A DNA stretch of 33,808 nucleotides from Streptomyces cucumeris (GTDB lineage: Bacteria; Actinomycetota; Actinomycetes; Streptomycetales; Streptomycetaceae): positions 1 to 33,808 of the forward strand of contig NZ_JANCLX010000060.1 in NCBI RefSeq assembly GCF_024295805.1, in the 5' to 3' direction. The notes beneath the pieces were generated by a model. That model ran no database searches. It was not told where the DNA came from and saw only the letters and a list, made by a program, of their open reading frames with translations. Of the stretch, positions 1-7,893 are shown in pieces; the first letter of the stretch is position 1; the number at the start of each line of letters is the position of its first letter. A program made the translations under genes and the position numbers.

Positions 1-1
1 G

Positions 2-2191
2 TATGGGTGTGGGCGGTTGGGGGAGCCGTTGTGGTTGGGGTCGTTGAAGTCGAATATCGGGCATGCGCAGGCGGCTGCGGGGGTGGGTGGTCTGATCAAG
101 ATGGTGATGGCGTTGCGGGCGGAGAGGCTGCCCGCGACGTTGTATGCGGAGGCGCCGTCGTCGAAGGTGGACTGGTCTTCGGGCGCGGTGGAGTTGTTGA
201 CGGAGGGGCGTCCGTGGCCGCGTGGTGAGCGTCCGCGCCGCGCGGGGGTGTCCAGCTTTGGTGCCAGCGGTACCAACGCCCACCTCATCATCGAGGAGGC
301 ACCCGCGGACCAGCCCCCGCACCGGGACCGGCCCGCTGCCACCGCCCCGGGTGAGCCGGTGGTGTGGGCGCTGTCGGGCAAGATGCCGTCCGGGCTCACC
401 GCACAGGCACGCCGGTTGAAGGAGTGGCTGACCGCCCACCCCGGACTCGACCCGGTCGACATCGGCCACTCACTGGCCACCGGCCGTGCCCAGCTCTCGC
501 ACCGCGCGATCGTGGTGGGCCGGAACCGCGACGAGCTGCTGACCGGACTGGACAAGGTGATCAGCGGCGATTCGGCTCCCGGGGTGCTGCTCAACTCCGG
601 TGCACGGGGCGGGAGCACGGCGTTCGTGATCCCCGCCCCTGACAAGCAGTCGCTGGAACCCGCCCGGCAACTCCTGTCCACCGCACCCGCGTTCACCGCG
701 CGGATGGCGGAGTGCGCCCGGGCGCTCGCCCCGCACACCGGCTGGGACCTGCTCGACGTGGTCAACGGTGTCCCAGGCGCCCCCTCCCTCGACGACCCCG
801 GTGTCTTCGGCCCCGCCCTCTTCGCCGTCCAGGTGTCACTGGCCGCGCTGTGGCGCGCCTACGGTGTGCAGCCCGACGCGGTGACCGGTGAGCCCGGCGC
901 CGAGCTCGCCATCGAGGTGATCGACGGACGACGTGGACTCGAGGACGCGGCCGCCGCCGTGGCCACCTCCACCGCCACGACGGCGGGGGCCGTCCCCCTG
1001 CGGGACACCGTCCGCACCCAGGTCGAACAGGGCTTCCGCGCCTTCATCGAGATCAGCCCGCGACCGACCCTCACCGCGGCCCTGACCGGCGCCGTCACCG
1101 CGGCGGGCGGCGATCCGGCGGAATTCATGATCACCCAGGCGCCGCCGGGCGCGCCCGACGGTCCGGCCGCTTTTCTGCACACCCTGGCCCAGGTGTTCGT
1201 GGGCGGCGTACGGGTCGACTGGTCGCCCTCGTTCGCCGGGCGCGCCCCCCGTACCGTCGAACTGCCCCGCTACCCCTTCCAGCGCCAGCGGTACTGGCTG
1301 GCCAAGGAGAGGCCCGCGGTGCCCGCGCCGGAGCGGTCTGCCCCGGCCGCGACTCCGGCCCAGGACAGCCGTGGCACCCTCACCGTGCTGCTGCGCCGTG
1401 CCCATGTCGAGAACGCCATCCCGGAAGCCGTGCCGATGGTGATGGCCGCATCGCGGTTCCGGCCGTCGTTCTCCTCGACGGCGGAACGGGGCGGTGCGCC
1501 GGGTGCGGTGCTCGCGGCCGAGGGCGCGGCCTCGCCCGCGGTGATCTGCGTACCGTCGTTCCTCGCCGGTTCCGGACCGCATCAGTTCGCCCGGCTGGCT
1601 TCCGAGTTCAGCCCGCGGCTGCGGACCTCGGCGCTGATCATGCCGGGGTTCGGCAAGTCCCCCCTGCTGCCCGCCTCCTGGACGGTGGCGATCGAGGCGC
1701 TGTCGGACGCCACGGTGACGGCCGCGGCGGGCGAGCCCTTCTTCCTGGTGGGCCACTCCGTCGGCGGGCTGGTCGCCCAGGCCGTCGCGGAACGTCTGGA
1801 GCGCGGCGGACACCCGGTCCGGGGCGTCGTCATGGTCGACACCTATGACATCGACGTCCGCAGCGAACGCGAGGCCCTGTTCGTCTGGGCGATGAGCGAG
1901 ATCCTCGACCGCGATCCGACCGGTCTGGTGGTCAATGACAACAACCTGATGGCGATGGGGTGTTATCTGCGGCTGTACGACGAGTGGTCCCCGGGCAGTT
2001 GCGGTGCCCCGACCCTCGCGGTGCGGGCGACCGCCGCCGACACCCCGCTGAAGCTGCCGGTCGATCCGGTCTGGAAGGCGGCGGACACCGATGAATCCGT
2101 CCTGGCCGACCACTTCTCGATCCTCGAGGACAAGGCCGCGACCACCGCCCGGGTGATCGGGGACTGGTTCACCCGGGTGTCCACCCCCTGA
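2..2191 (+). CDS. Type I PKS, C-terminal part: KS end, decayed AT, thioesterase
   Basis: This is the 3' end of a modular polyketide synthase; the reading frame runs off the left edge. Seen in order: the KS C-terminus (GSLKSNIGH with its catalytic His, then SSFGASGTNAHLIIE), an AT-like stretch (about nt 610-1300, ending in the usual YPFQRQRYWL), and a type I thioesterase (about nt 1370-2180) with nucleophile motif GHSVGG at nt 1751-1768, an Asp in VVMVDTYD and a His in LADHFSIL. The AT looks dead: the GHSxGE serine motif reads GEPGAE (nt 887-904), and roughly 110 residues that normally carry the YASH histidine are missing, yet the frame stays open. No carrier protein lies between AT and TE, which is abnormal for a releasing module. 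The free ACP at 5783 might substitute (inference). Codon usage is G-ending up to about nt 245 and C-rich after. Confidence 0.93.
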   Translation, partial: YGCGRLGEPLWLGSLKSNIGHAQAAAGVGGLIKMVMALRAERLPATLYAEAPSSKVDWSSGAVELLTEGRPWPRGERPRRAGVSSFGASGTNAHLIIEEAPADQPPHRDRPAATAPGEPVVWALSGKMPSGLTAQARRLKEWLTAHPGLDPVDIGHSLATGRAQLSHRAIVVGRNRDELLTGLDKVISGDSAPGVLLNSGARGGSTAFVIPAPDKQSLEPARQLLSTAPAFTARMAECARALAPHTGWDLLDVVNGVPGAPSLDDPGVFGPALFAVQVSLAALWRAYGVQPDAVTGEPGAELAIEVIDGRRGLEDAAAAVATSTATTAGAVPLRDTVRTQVEQGFRAFIEISPRPTLTAALTGAVTAAGGDPAEFMITQAPPGAPDGPAAFLHTLAQVFVGGVRVDWSPSFAGRAPRTVELPRYPFQRQRYWLAKERPAVPAPERSAPAATPAQDSRGTLTVLLRRAHVENAIPEAVPMVMAASRFRPSFSSTAERGGAPGAVLAAEGAASPAVICVPSFLAGSGPHQFARLASEFSPRLRTSALIMPGFGKSPLLPASWTVAIEALSDATVTAAAGEPFFLVGHSVGGLVAQAVAERLERGGHPVRGVVMVDTYDIDVRSEREALFVWAMSEILDRDPTGLVVNDNNLMAMGCYLRLYDEWSPGSCGAPTLAVRATAADTPLKLPVDPVWKAADTDESVLADHFSILEDKAATTARVIGDWFTRVSTP

Positions 2192-2227
2192 CGGGCGGCA
2201 GGCACGGGCCACGGCCCCGCCACCTCG

Positions 2228-2267
2228 CAGCACACGTGCCACAAGAGCAGCACACGCGCCACAAGAG
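2228..2267 (+). repeat. Tandem 20-bp direct repeat before the methyltransferase
   Basis: Two adjacent 20-bp copies (2228-2247 and 2248-2267) of CAGCACACGYGCCACAAGAG differ at one base. The second copy runs into the GAGGAGAG ribosome-binding site of the following gene, so the repeat probably arose by slippage duplication in the leader. Whether it has a role is unknown. Confidence 0.8.
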
Positions 2268-2275
2268 GAGAGCTC

Positions 2276-3109
2276 ATGGCCAAGACGGTGTTCGACCACG
2301 TCTCCGACACCGCGCGCTGGGTCGCGGAGTACCGGGCACAGGAGACCCTCCGCCCGGACGCGCTGTTCCACGATCCCCTGGCGGCCGGGCTGGCCGGGGA
2401 GCGCGGCAGGATGATCGCCGAAGCGGCCAGGCGGTCGTTCGGCAACGGCTGGTTCTTCATCGCGCGGACCAAGCTGATCGACGACCTCGTCGAACGGTCC
2501 CTGGCCGAGGGGTGCGACCGGGTCGTCAACCTCGCCGCGGGCCTGGACACCAGGCCGTACCGGCTGGACCTCCCGGCCTCGTTGGAGTGGATCGAGGTGG
2601 ACCTCCCGGGGATCATCGAGGAGAAGGACCGTGTGCTCGCCGATGAGTCCCCTCGCTGCAAGCTCTCCCGGGTGCCGGTCGACCTCACCGACGGGGCGGC
2701 GCGCCGCCGCTGTCTGGGCGAGGCGGTCAAGGGGGCTGCGAGGACGCTCGTCATCACCGAAGGGCTGCTGCTGTACCTGCCGGAGTCCGAGGTGCGCCGG
2801 CTCACCGCGGAACTCAGGAGACCGGAGGTCGCCTGGTGGGCCGCGGACATCATCGGACCCGCGATCCTCAAGATGTCCAGCGGTGCGGGCCGGGCGAACA
2901 ACGCACCCGTGATCTTCGGTCCGGAGAACGGGATCGCCTTCTTCGAACGGACGGGGTGGACCGTCGAACGTTTCGCCTCACAGTTGCCCGCGGCCGCGCG
3001 CTGGAATCGACTGTCGTCCGTGATGCGTTTCGTGGCCCGGCTGCCCAAAGGAAATCCGCGCCGTCCGGGCCGCGCTCTCTGGTCCGCCGTCGTCCGATTG
3101 ACTCCATGA
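2276..3109 (+). CDS. SAM-dependent O-methyltransferase, LCMT-like family
   Basis: The 277-residue protein looks like the leucine carboxyl methyltransferase-type family (TIGR00027/PF04072-like) common in actinomycete secondary metabolism. The N-terminus has the typical family opening (DTARWVAEYRAQE, then a DALFHDPLA stretch). The SAM-binding motif is NLAAGLDTRPYRL at about residues 84-96, followed by EVDLP with the acidic residue expected to bind the SAM ribose, and by VITEGLLLYLP. The ATG at 2276 has a good GAGGAGAG ribosome-binding site. It sits 84 bp after the PKS on the same strand, so it probably methylates a carboxylate or hydroxyl of the polyketide product (inference). A terminal ester or an O-methyl ether are both possible. 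Confidence 0.85.
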   Translation: MAKTVFDHVSDTARWVAEYRAQETLRPDALFHDPLAAGLAGERGRMIAEAARRSFGNGWFFIARTKLIDDLVERSLAEGCDRVVNLAAGLDTRPYRLDLPASLEWIEVDLPGIIEEKDRVLADESPRCKLSRVPVDLTDGAARRRCLGEAVKGAARTLVITEGLLLYLPESEVRRLTAELRRPEVAWWAADIIGPAILKMSSGAGRANNAPVIFGPENGIAFFERTGWTVERFASQLPAAARWNRLSSVMRFVARLPKGNPRRPGRALWSAVVRLTP

Positions 3110-3131
3110 AAAAGGCTTTGTCGGCGATGCG

Positions 3132-3161
3132 TTGACACTGTGTCCAGGGGGCTGCCAGGAT
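3132..3161 (+). promoter_or_regulatory. Candidate sigma70-type promoter for the ThDP enzyme gene
   Basis: TTGACA at 3132-3137 and CAGGAT at 3156-3161 are separated by 18 bp. This matches a vegetative streptomycete promoter and lies about 125 bp upstream of the ThDP gene. A perfect palindrome ATGACGTCAT (3180-3189) lies just downstream of the predicted start site and could be an operator. Prediction from sequence only. Confidence 0.45.
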
Positions 3162-3287
3162 CGAAATGGGGATAGCCGTATGACGTCATGGAGAAAGCCG
3201 CACGACGTCGGATCCAGGTCGACGGAACGTCGGAAATCACTTCTTGACCCTGGTCAGTCCTGATCACGCCTACTGTTGGGATGTTCT

Positions 3288-5738
3288 ATGCCCGAGATGG
3301 CTCATATCAGTCCCTTCCGCCGACTGGTGGTTGTTGTCACCGACAGCGATGTGATGGGCCCGGCGGCGGGCCGCGCGCTTTCCGATCTGGCCGGAGCGCG
3401 AGATGTCGACATCGCTGTTTCACCGGCCGGGAACCCGGCGAATGACGAATATCGCGAAGTGGTGAAACGCGGCTTACGATTTCTCGATCTCGTCGCGCCC
3501 GAGGACCGGTTCACCCTTCTCACCGTCGATTCCCTCGACGCCGTCCGGGACGCGGTCCTGGGGGCGGCCCAGGACCAGAAGACCGTCCTCAGCCTGCTGG
3601 TCGTCGACCACGCGGCCCACCGCTACCGCATGACCTCGCCGGACGAGCTCAACGAGCGGCTGTGCGCCATCTCCCGGGAGCTGGGCGAGACGGTCGAGTT
3701 CGAGCCGAGCCCGTACACGGTGCACGTCTACACCGACGCCGATGTCGAGAGCTTCTACTCGGTGGAGCACTTCACCCCGCGCTGGAAGCCCGCCGAGGAA
3801 TGGGTCGTCCCCGCCGACATCGCCTGCGCGTTCGTCGACTCCGTCCAGCTGCGCAGCAACAGCCGTCTGCGGCCCGGGATGAAGCCGAGCACCATCGCCG
3901 ACGCCATCGCCGACTTCCTGACCGCCCGCGCCGGTTCCACGTGGGGGCTGCACTACTACACCGGCTCCGGCGTCGCCACCTTCATCGACGACATCGAGCA
4001 GCGCGCCGTCGCGGGCGGCAACCCGGTCGTCCGCGGCCCCAGCGAGCACAGCCTCGCCTGCTCCGCGCTGGCCCGCTACACCCTTGACGGCGCCCCGTTC
4101 GCCATCGTCGCCACCAGCGGTATGCACGAGGAGTTCCGGGGCACGCTCGCCAACCACGTGGCGGTGCGCACCAAGGGCTTCATCGTCTGCTGCGACTCCC
4201 GGACCGACCAGTGGCACCCGTTCCAGGGCACCATCCACCAGACCGAGGACAGCCGCCCCTCGCTGCTGGCCCGCGGCTTCCCGGTGGTCCATATCCCGCG
4301 CTCCGACGACATCCCGCGCGGTCTCGCCGAAGCCTTCGAAGCGTACTCGGCGGACCGGGGGCCGGTGATGGTGATCGCTCCCCGCGATGTCCTCCAGACC
4401 ACCCTCGACCTCGACCGGCCGCCCGGGGCGGGGGCCGTGGCGGAGCCCACGGTGGAGGCCGTGCGCACCCCCGAGGTAGAGCGGCTGGCCGAGCTGCTCA
4501 ACTCCGAGCGCCGCAGGCTGCTCTGCCAGGTCGGCCCGCTCGGTGACACCGCCAAGGAGCTGCTGTACGAGCTGGCGCACCGGGCGGGCATCGGGCTCGC
4601 CGACTCGGTGGCCCAGCCCGGCACCGTGACCCGCCACCACGACGGGCGTACCGTCGAGGAGTTCATCGGCACGCTGAGCATGTACGGCTACTCGGCACGC
4701 GTCCATGAGTACCTGTACCACGACGGGCGGCTCCGTCCCGGCGACGAGCAGTCGGTGATGTTCCTCGGCACCCAGATCCCGCAGATCGACACCCCGTTCT
4801 CCGAGTCCCAACTGCGGCAGCTCGCCCCGATCCAGATCACCGAACGGGAGGTCGACCGGGCGCCGTTCACCGGACTGGGCATCGTGGCCGATATCGAGGG
4901 CGTGCTGCGGGCCCTGCTGGACCGGCTCCAGGTGGATCCGGAGGTACTGGCCTACCGGCGGGACGCCATGGCGTCCACCACCGACTCCGACGGCGATGTG
5001 ATCAGTCTGCTGCCGGTGCTGCCGATGACCACCAACTACTTCTTCCGGCGGCTGCGCGGCGTCCTGGACGGCATCATCCGCGAGCATGACTACCGCTACG
5101 TCGGCGTCTATGACATCGGCCGCGCCGGACTCTCCGCCGTCAACAGTCTTCCGCGCACCGGCCCCTGTGTCTCCGGATGGTACGGCCGGGGGCTGATGGG
5201 GGACGGTCTGATGGCCCTGCCCGGCATCCTCACCCGGCGCGAGGAGAACGTCATCTCCTTCACCGGCGACGGCGCCGCCGCCATGACCCCGGACATCTTG
5301 CCGGCCCTCGTCCAGCAGATCGCGGTCGACCGTGAACCGTTCCGCCGCAACCTCAGCATCTTCCGTTTCGTCAACGGCAGTCACTCCGTGATCCGCACCT
5401 ACCGGGAGAGCGTCAAGCCCTCGGCCGTCAGCGGCCAGACCGGGGTGCTGACCTTCACTCCGGAGGACTACGAACGCCGCTACGGCGGGCTGACGGTCCG
5501 GCACCGCCGGATCGCGGGCTTCGACGATGTGCCGTTCGCCGAGCAGCTCCGGGAGCCCGGGACCATCAACCTCTACTCGGTGCTGGTGGGGCACAACAAC
5601 GAGGGCGACGGGCTGAGCCGGTTCTCCTCGCTGGGCTGGCAGCGCGATGAGCTCTCCCCGAAGGCGCTGGCCATGGCCGGGGTGCCGGTCTCGGCACAGC
5701 AGTCGGCCCCGGCACAGCAGTCGGACCCGGCCTCGTGA
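3288..5738 (+). CDS. Thiamine-diphosphate-dependent enzyme, large, acetolactate-synthase-like order
   Basis: The protein has 816 residues from the ATG at 3288; a TTG four codons upstream is an alternative start, and neither has a strong ribosome-binding site. A pyrimidine-binding-type domain at about residues 230-360 carries the expected glutamate (GPSEHSL, E253). A diphosphate-binding domain at about 600-790 carries the GDG motif at 660-662, with Asn 696 closing the metal site, slightly further away than usual. The PYR-middle-PP order matches acetolactate synthase/pyruvate oxidase enzymes, but those are 550-600 residues; about 200 extra N-terminal residues here match nothing I recognise. ThDP enzymes decarboxylate 2-oxo acids and transfer the activated aldehyde. 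Next to a PKS and an ACP, this one may do an acyloin-type C-C coupling or make a starter unit (inference). It contains an in-frame TTA codon (codon 63), suggesting bldA dependence. Confidence 0.85.
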   Translation: MPEMAHISPFRRLVVVVTDSDVMGPAAGRALSDLAGARDVDIAVSPAGNPANDEYREVVKRGLRFLDLVAPEDRFTLLTVDSLDAVRDAVLGAAQDQKTVLSLLVVDHAAHRYRMTSPDELNERLCAISRELGETVEFEPSPYTVHVYTDADVESFYSVEHFTPRWKPAEEWVVPADIACAFVDSVQLRSNSRLRPGMKPSTIADAIADFLTARAGSTWGLHYYTGSGVATFIDDIEQRAVAGGNPVVRGPSEHSLACSALARYTLDGAPFAIVATSGMHEEFRGTLANHVAVRTKGFIVCCDSRTDQWHPFQGTIHQTEDSRPSLLARGFPVVHIPRSDDIPRGLAEAFEAYSADRGPVMVIAPRDVLQTTLDLDRPPGAGAVAEPTVEAVRTPEVERLAELLNSERRRLLCQVGPLGDTAKELLYELAHRAGIGLADSVAQPGTVTRHHDGRTVEEFIGTLSMYGYSARVHEYLYHDGRLRPGDEQSVMFLGTQIPQIDTPFSESQLRQLAPIQITEREVDRAPFTGLGIVADIEGVLRALLDRLQVDPEVLAYRRDAMASTTDSDGDVISLLPVLPMTTNYFFRRLRGVLDGIIREHDYRYVGVYDIGRAGLSAVNSLPRTGPCVSGWYGRGLMGDGLMALPGILTRREENVISFTGDGAAAMTPDILPALVQQIAVDREPFRRNLSIFRFVNGSHSVIRTYRESVKPSAVSGQTGVLTFTPEDYERRYGGLTVRHRRIAGFDDVPFAEQLREPGTINLYSVLVGHNNEGDGLSRFSSLGWQRDELSPKALAMAGVPVSAQQSAPAQQSDPAS

Positions 5739-5782
5739 CCGGCGGCGGGAGCGGCGCCGGAACACCGACCGAAGGAGTGGAT

Positions 5783-6058
5783 ATGGAGCGCGCCCAGCTC
5801 GAGGAGCGGGTGATCACGCTACTGGCCGAGGCCGTGGTGATGCCGCGGGAGGACGTGGCGGACCCGCGGACCAATCTCCGGGAAGACCTCGGTATGGACT
5901 CGATGGACTACGTCGATCTCATCACGGTGCTGGAACGCGAACTCGGCCGGCATGTGGAACGGGAACAGCTCTCCTGGGTCCGCACCGTCGGTGATGTGGT
6001 CGACCTGGTGTGCGAACTCGCGGCCCAGCGGGATGACAGCCAGACCCCGAGCGGCTGA
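5783..6058 (+). CDS. Discrete acyl carrier protein
   Basis: A 91-residue acyl carrier protein. The phosphopantetheine attachment serine is S40 in LGMDSMDYVDLI. The acidic helices, and the short C-terminal helix with a TVGDVVDLV motif, are typical. The ATG at 5783 is chosen because GAAGGAG lies five bases upstream; a GTG at 5735 overlapping the preceding stop would only add a Gly/Ser-rich tail. It lies 44 bp after the ThDP enzyme and is probably cotranscribed with it. It could carry the substrate or product of that enzyme, or replace the ACP missing from the PKS terminal module. Both ideas are inference. Confidence 0.92.
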   Translation: MERAQLEERVITLLAEAVVMPREDVADPRTNLREDLGMDSMDYVDLITVLERELGRHVEREQLSWVRTVGDVVDLVCELAAQRDDSQTPSG

Positions 6059-6070
6059 ACGAAACGCAGC

Positions 6071-6104
6071 CGTCAGCCGACCGGAGGAATCCGGTCGGCT
6101 GACG
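6071..6104 (+). terminator. Perfect 14-bp hairpin after the ACP gene
   Basis: Arms CGTCAGCCGACCGG (6071-6084) and its exact complement (6091-6104) enclose a 6-nt loop, 13 bp after the ACP stop codon. There is no U-tract, as is usual in streptomycetes. It probably ends the PKS-ThDP-ACP transcription unit. Confidence 0.75.
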
Positions 6105-6225
6105 TATCGCGGACGCAATGGCGAAGCGCCGTCTTCCGGCCGTTCGTCAGCAACGGGTAAAGTGCGGGGCCTCATGGGCCGTCAGGCCGTATGGCAACGC
6201 CAGCGATTCCAAGGAGCCCACTTCC

Positions 6226-6708
6226 ATGGCCACTGCGCGCGCACAGCGTGTCGACATTCCACGAGCACTGCTGGACGGGAAGAAATTCACGGGATTCCAA
6301 TACGAGTCGGCCTTTGAATTGCCCGTCGAAGACGCACGGGGGTCGACTCCCGAACAATGGGGACGGGCCACTTTCGAGCACGCCCCGGCCGTCCTGCGGT
6401 GGTTCCTCCGGTTCGGCTGGACCAAGGTCCTCGGCTTACGGATGGGACCGAAGACCCCGTCACCGCGGCATGTGCTGGGCTGGCACATCTCGGACACCGA
6501 CGACAGCACGATGACGCTCGAAGGCCATTCCGGAATCGTGGCCACCTACAACATCGTCGTCGTGAACGACGGACATGTCATCTGGGTGACGTTCGTGCGC
6601 TTCAACAAGGGGATCGCACGCGCCGTCTGGGGCATGGCCAAGCCGATCCACCAGATGGCCGTGCCCTATCTGCTGCGGCGCGCCGACCGCTTCCGCGCCA
6701 CCCGCTGA
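6226..6708 (+). CDS. Unrecognised 160-residue protein, possibly DUF2867/SRPBCC-like
   Basis: The ATG at 6226 follows AAGGAG at a good distance, and codon usage is normal. The protein is basic with several aromatic stretches (LRWFLRFGWTKVLGL; VVVNDGHVIWVTFVRF; a C-terminal PIHQMAVPYLLRRA). The alternating beta pattern in the middle and the basic, aromatic C-terminal helix resemble small DUF2867- or SRPBCC-fold proteins, but I cannot place it firmly and assign no reaction. There is no signal peptide or clear membrane segment. It carries an in-frame TTA codon at 6436-6438 (codon 71), so translation may depend on bldA tRNA. It lies between two terminators, so it is probably transcribed alone. Confidence 0.72.
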   Translation: MATARAQRVDIPRALLDGKKFTGFQYESAFELPVEDARGSTPEQWGRATFEHAPAVLRWFLRFGWTKVLGLRMGPKTPSPRHVLGWHISDTDDSTMTLEGHSGIVATYNIVVVNDGHVIWVTFVRFNKGIARAVWGMAKPIHQMAVPYLLRRADRFRATR

Positions 6709-6716
6709 CCCGTCCT

Positions 6717-6780
6717 CCCGCGGACACGAGGAGGCGCCGGTCCGTACCGGGCCCGCGCCTCCTCGTGCCGTTTCCGCGGG
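6717..6780. terminator. Bidirectional terminator between convergent genes
   Basis: Two nested arm pairs: CCCGCGGA (6717-6724) with TCCGCGGG (6773-6780), and CACGAGGAGGCGC (6725-6737) with its exact complement (6755-6767). This long hairpin fills the gap between the stop codons of the rightward 160-residue gene and the leftward KAS III gene, and can serve both. Confidence 0.85.
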
Positions 6781-6798
6781 GGAGCACACCGCGGAGCT

Positions 6799-7797
6799 TC
6801 AGGGCAGCGCCACGACGGTGGCCGCGTACGACAGCCCGGCGCCGTAACCGACCAGCAGCGCCAGGTCCCCGGGACTGGTCGCGTCCGAGGACATCAGCGC
6901 CTCCATCGCCAGCGGGATCGACGCGCCCGAGGTGTTCCCGGTGGTCACGATGTCCCGGGCGATGACGGTGGACTCCGGCAGCTCCAGCCGCTTGGCCATC
7001 GCGTCGATGATCCGTGTGTTGGCCTGGTGCGGTATGAAGGCGTCGAGATCGGCGGGCGAGACCCCGGCGGCCGCCAGGGCCTGTTCGGCCACCTTGGACA
7101 CCTCGTAGACTGCCCAGCGGAACACCTTCTGGCCCTGCTGCTGGAGGGCGGGCCACCGCAGATCGCGGTCCCCGCGCAGCGCGTCCCACGGCACCGTCTG
7201 CGAGATCGCCTCCGTCTGGGAGCCGTCGGCGCCCCAGACCACCGGGCCGATCGCGGGGGTCCGCGACGGTCCGACCACCACCGCGCCCGCACCGTCACCG
7301 AAGATGACCGCCGTCGAGCGGTCGTCCAGGTCGAGCAGATCGGTCATCCGCTCGGCTCCGATGACCAGCACATGGCCGCCCCGGGACCGCACCGCGTCCG
7401 CGGCCAGCGAGAGACCGTGCACGAATCCGGCACACCCGGCGGACACATCGAACGCCGCGGCGTGCGTTCCCAGCCGGTGGGCCACCTCGGCCGCCACCGC
7501 GGGCGTCTGCCGCAGATGGGTGAAGGTGGCCACGATGACGCAGTCCAGCGCGTCGGCCGGAACCCCCGCGGCGGCCAGCGCCTTGCCCGCGGCGGGCACC
7601 GCCATATCGGCGATGGTCTCGTCGGGATCCGCCCAGCCCCGGGAGGTGATCCCGGTGCGGGTACGGATCCACTCGTCGGAGGAGTCCACCCGGCCGCACA
7701 GCTCCTCGTTGGTCACCGCACGGCGGGGCCGGTACGCGCCCACGCCGAGGATACGGGCGTGCGGTGCGCCCACGGACGGTGTGATCCGCGCCTTCAT
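6799..7797 (-). CDS. Beta-ketoacyl-ACP synthase III (KAS III, FabH-like)
   Basis: The 332-residue protein is normal length for the FabH family, which condenses an acyl-CoA (or acyl-ACP) with malonyl-ACP without using a multidomain PKS. The catalytic triad is visible: C122 in SAGCAGF, H257 in IPHQANTR and N288 in TTGNTSG. The characteristic IRTRTGI and FGDGAGAVVV motifs are present. The ATG at 7797 has GGAGG nine bases upstream. It is the last gene of the leftward group desaturase, acyl-AMP ligase, KAS III, so it probably extends or primes the acyl chain made there, or transfers an acyl group in the pathway (inference). Housekeeping fabH sits beside other fatty acid synthase genes, which are absent here, so this is a pathway-specific copy. 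Confidence 0.93.
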   Translation of the reverse strand: MKARITPSVGAPHARILGVGAYRPRRAVTNEELCGRVDSSDEWIRTRTGITSRGWADPDETIADMAVPAAGKALAAAGVPADALDCVIVATFTHLRQTPAVAAEVAHRLGTHAAAFDVSAGCAGFVHGLSLAADAVRSRGGHVLVIGAERMTDLLDLDDRSTAVIFGDGAGAVVVGPSRTPAIGPVVWGADGSQTEAISQTVPWDALRGDRDLRWPALQQQGQKVFRWAVYEVSKVAEQALAAAGVSPADLDAFIPHQANTRIIDAMAKRLELPESTVIARDIVTTGNTSGASIPLAMEALMSSDATSPGDLALLVGYGAGLSYAATVVALP

Positions 7798-7893
7798 ACG
7801 CGATGCCTCCGGGGAGAGGGAGCCGGGCCGGGCGCGGGCGCCCGGCCGGTGGCCGGGGGAGCGGACGGAATGGGGGTCACGGGCGTCTCCTCC

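Noticed and set aside
3244..3276. TTGACC ... TACTGT as a second promoter giving a near-leaderless ThDP mRNA
   Set aside because: The spacing is 21 bp, too long for a normal promoter. The TTGACA-18-CAGGAT pair upstream is better.
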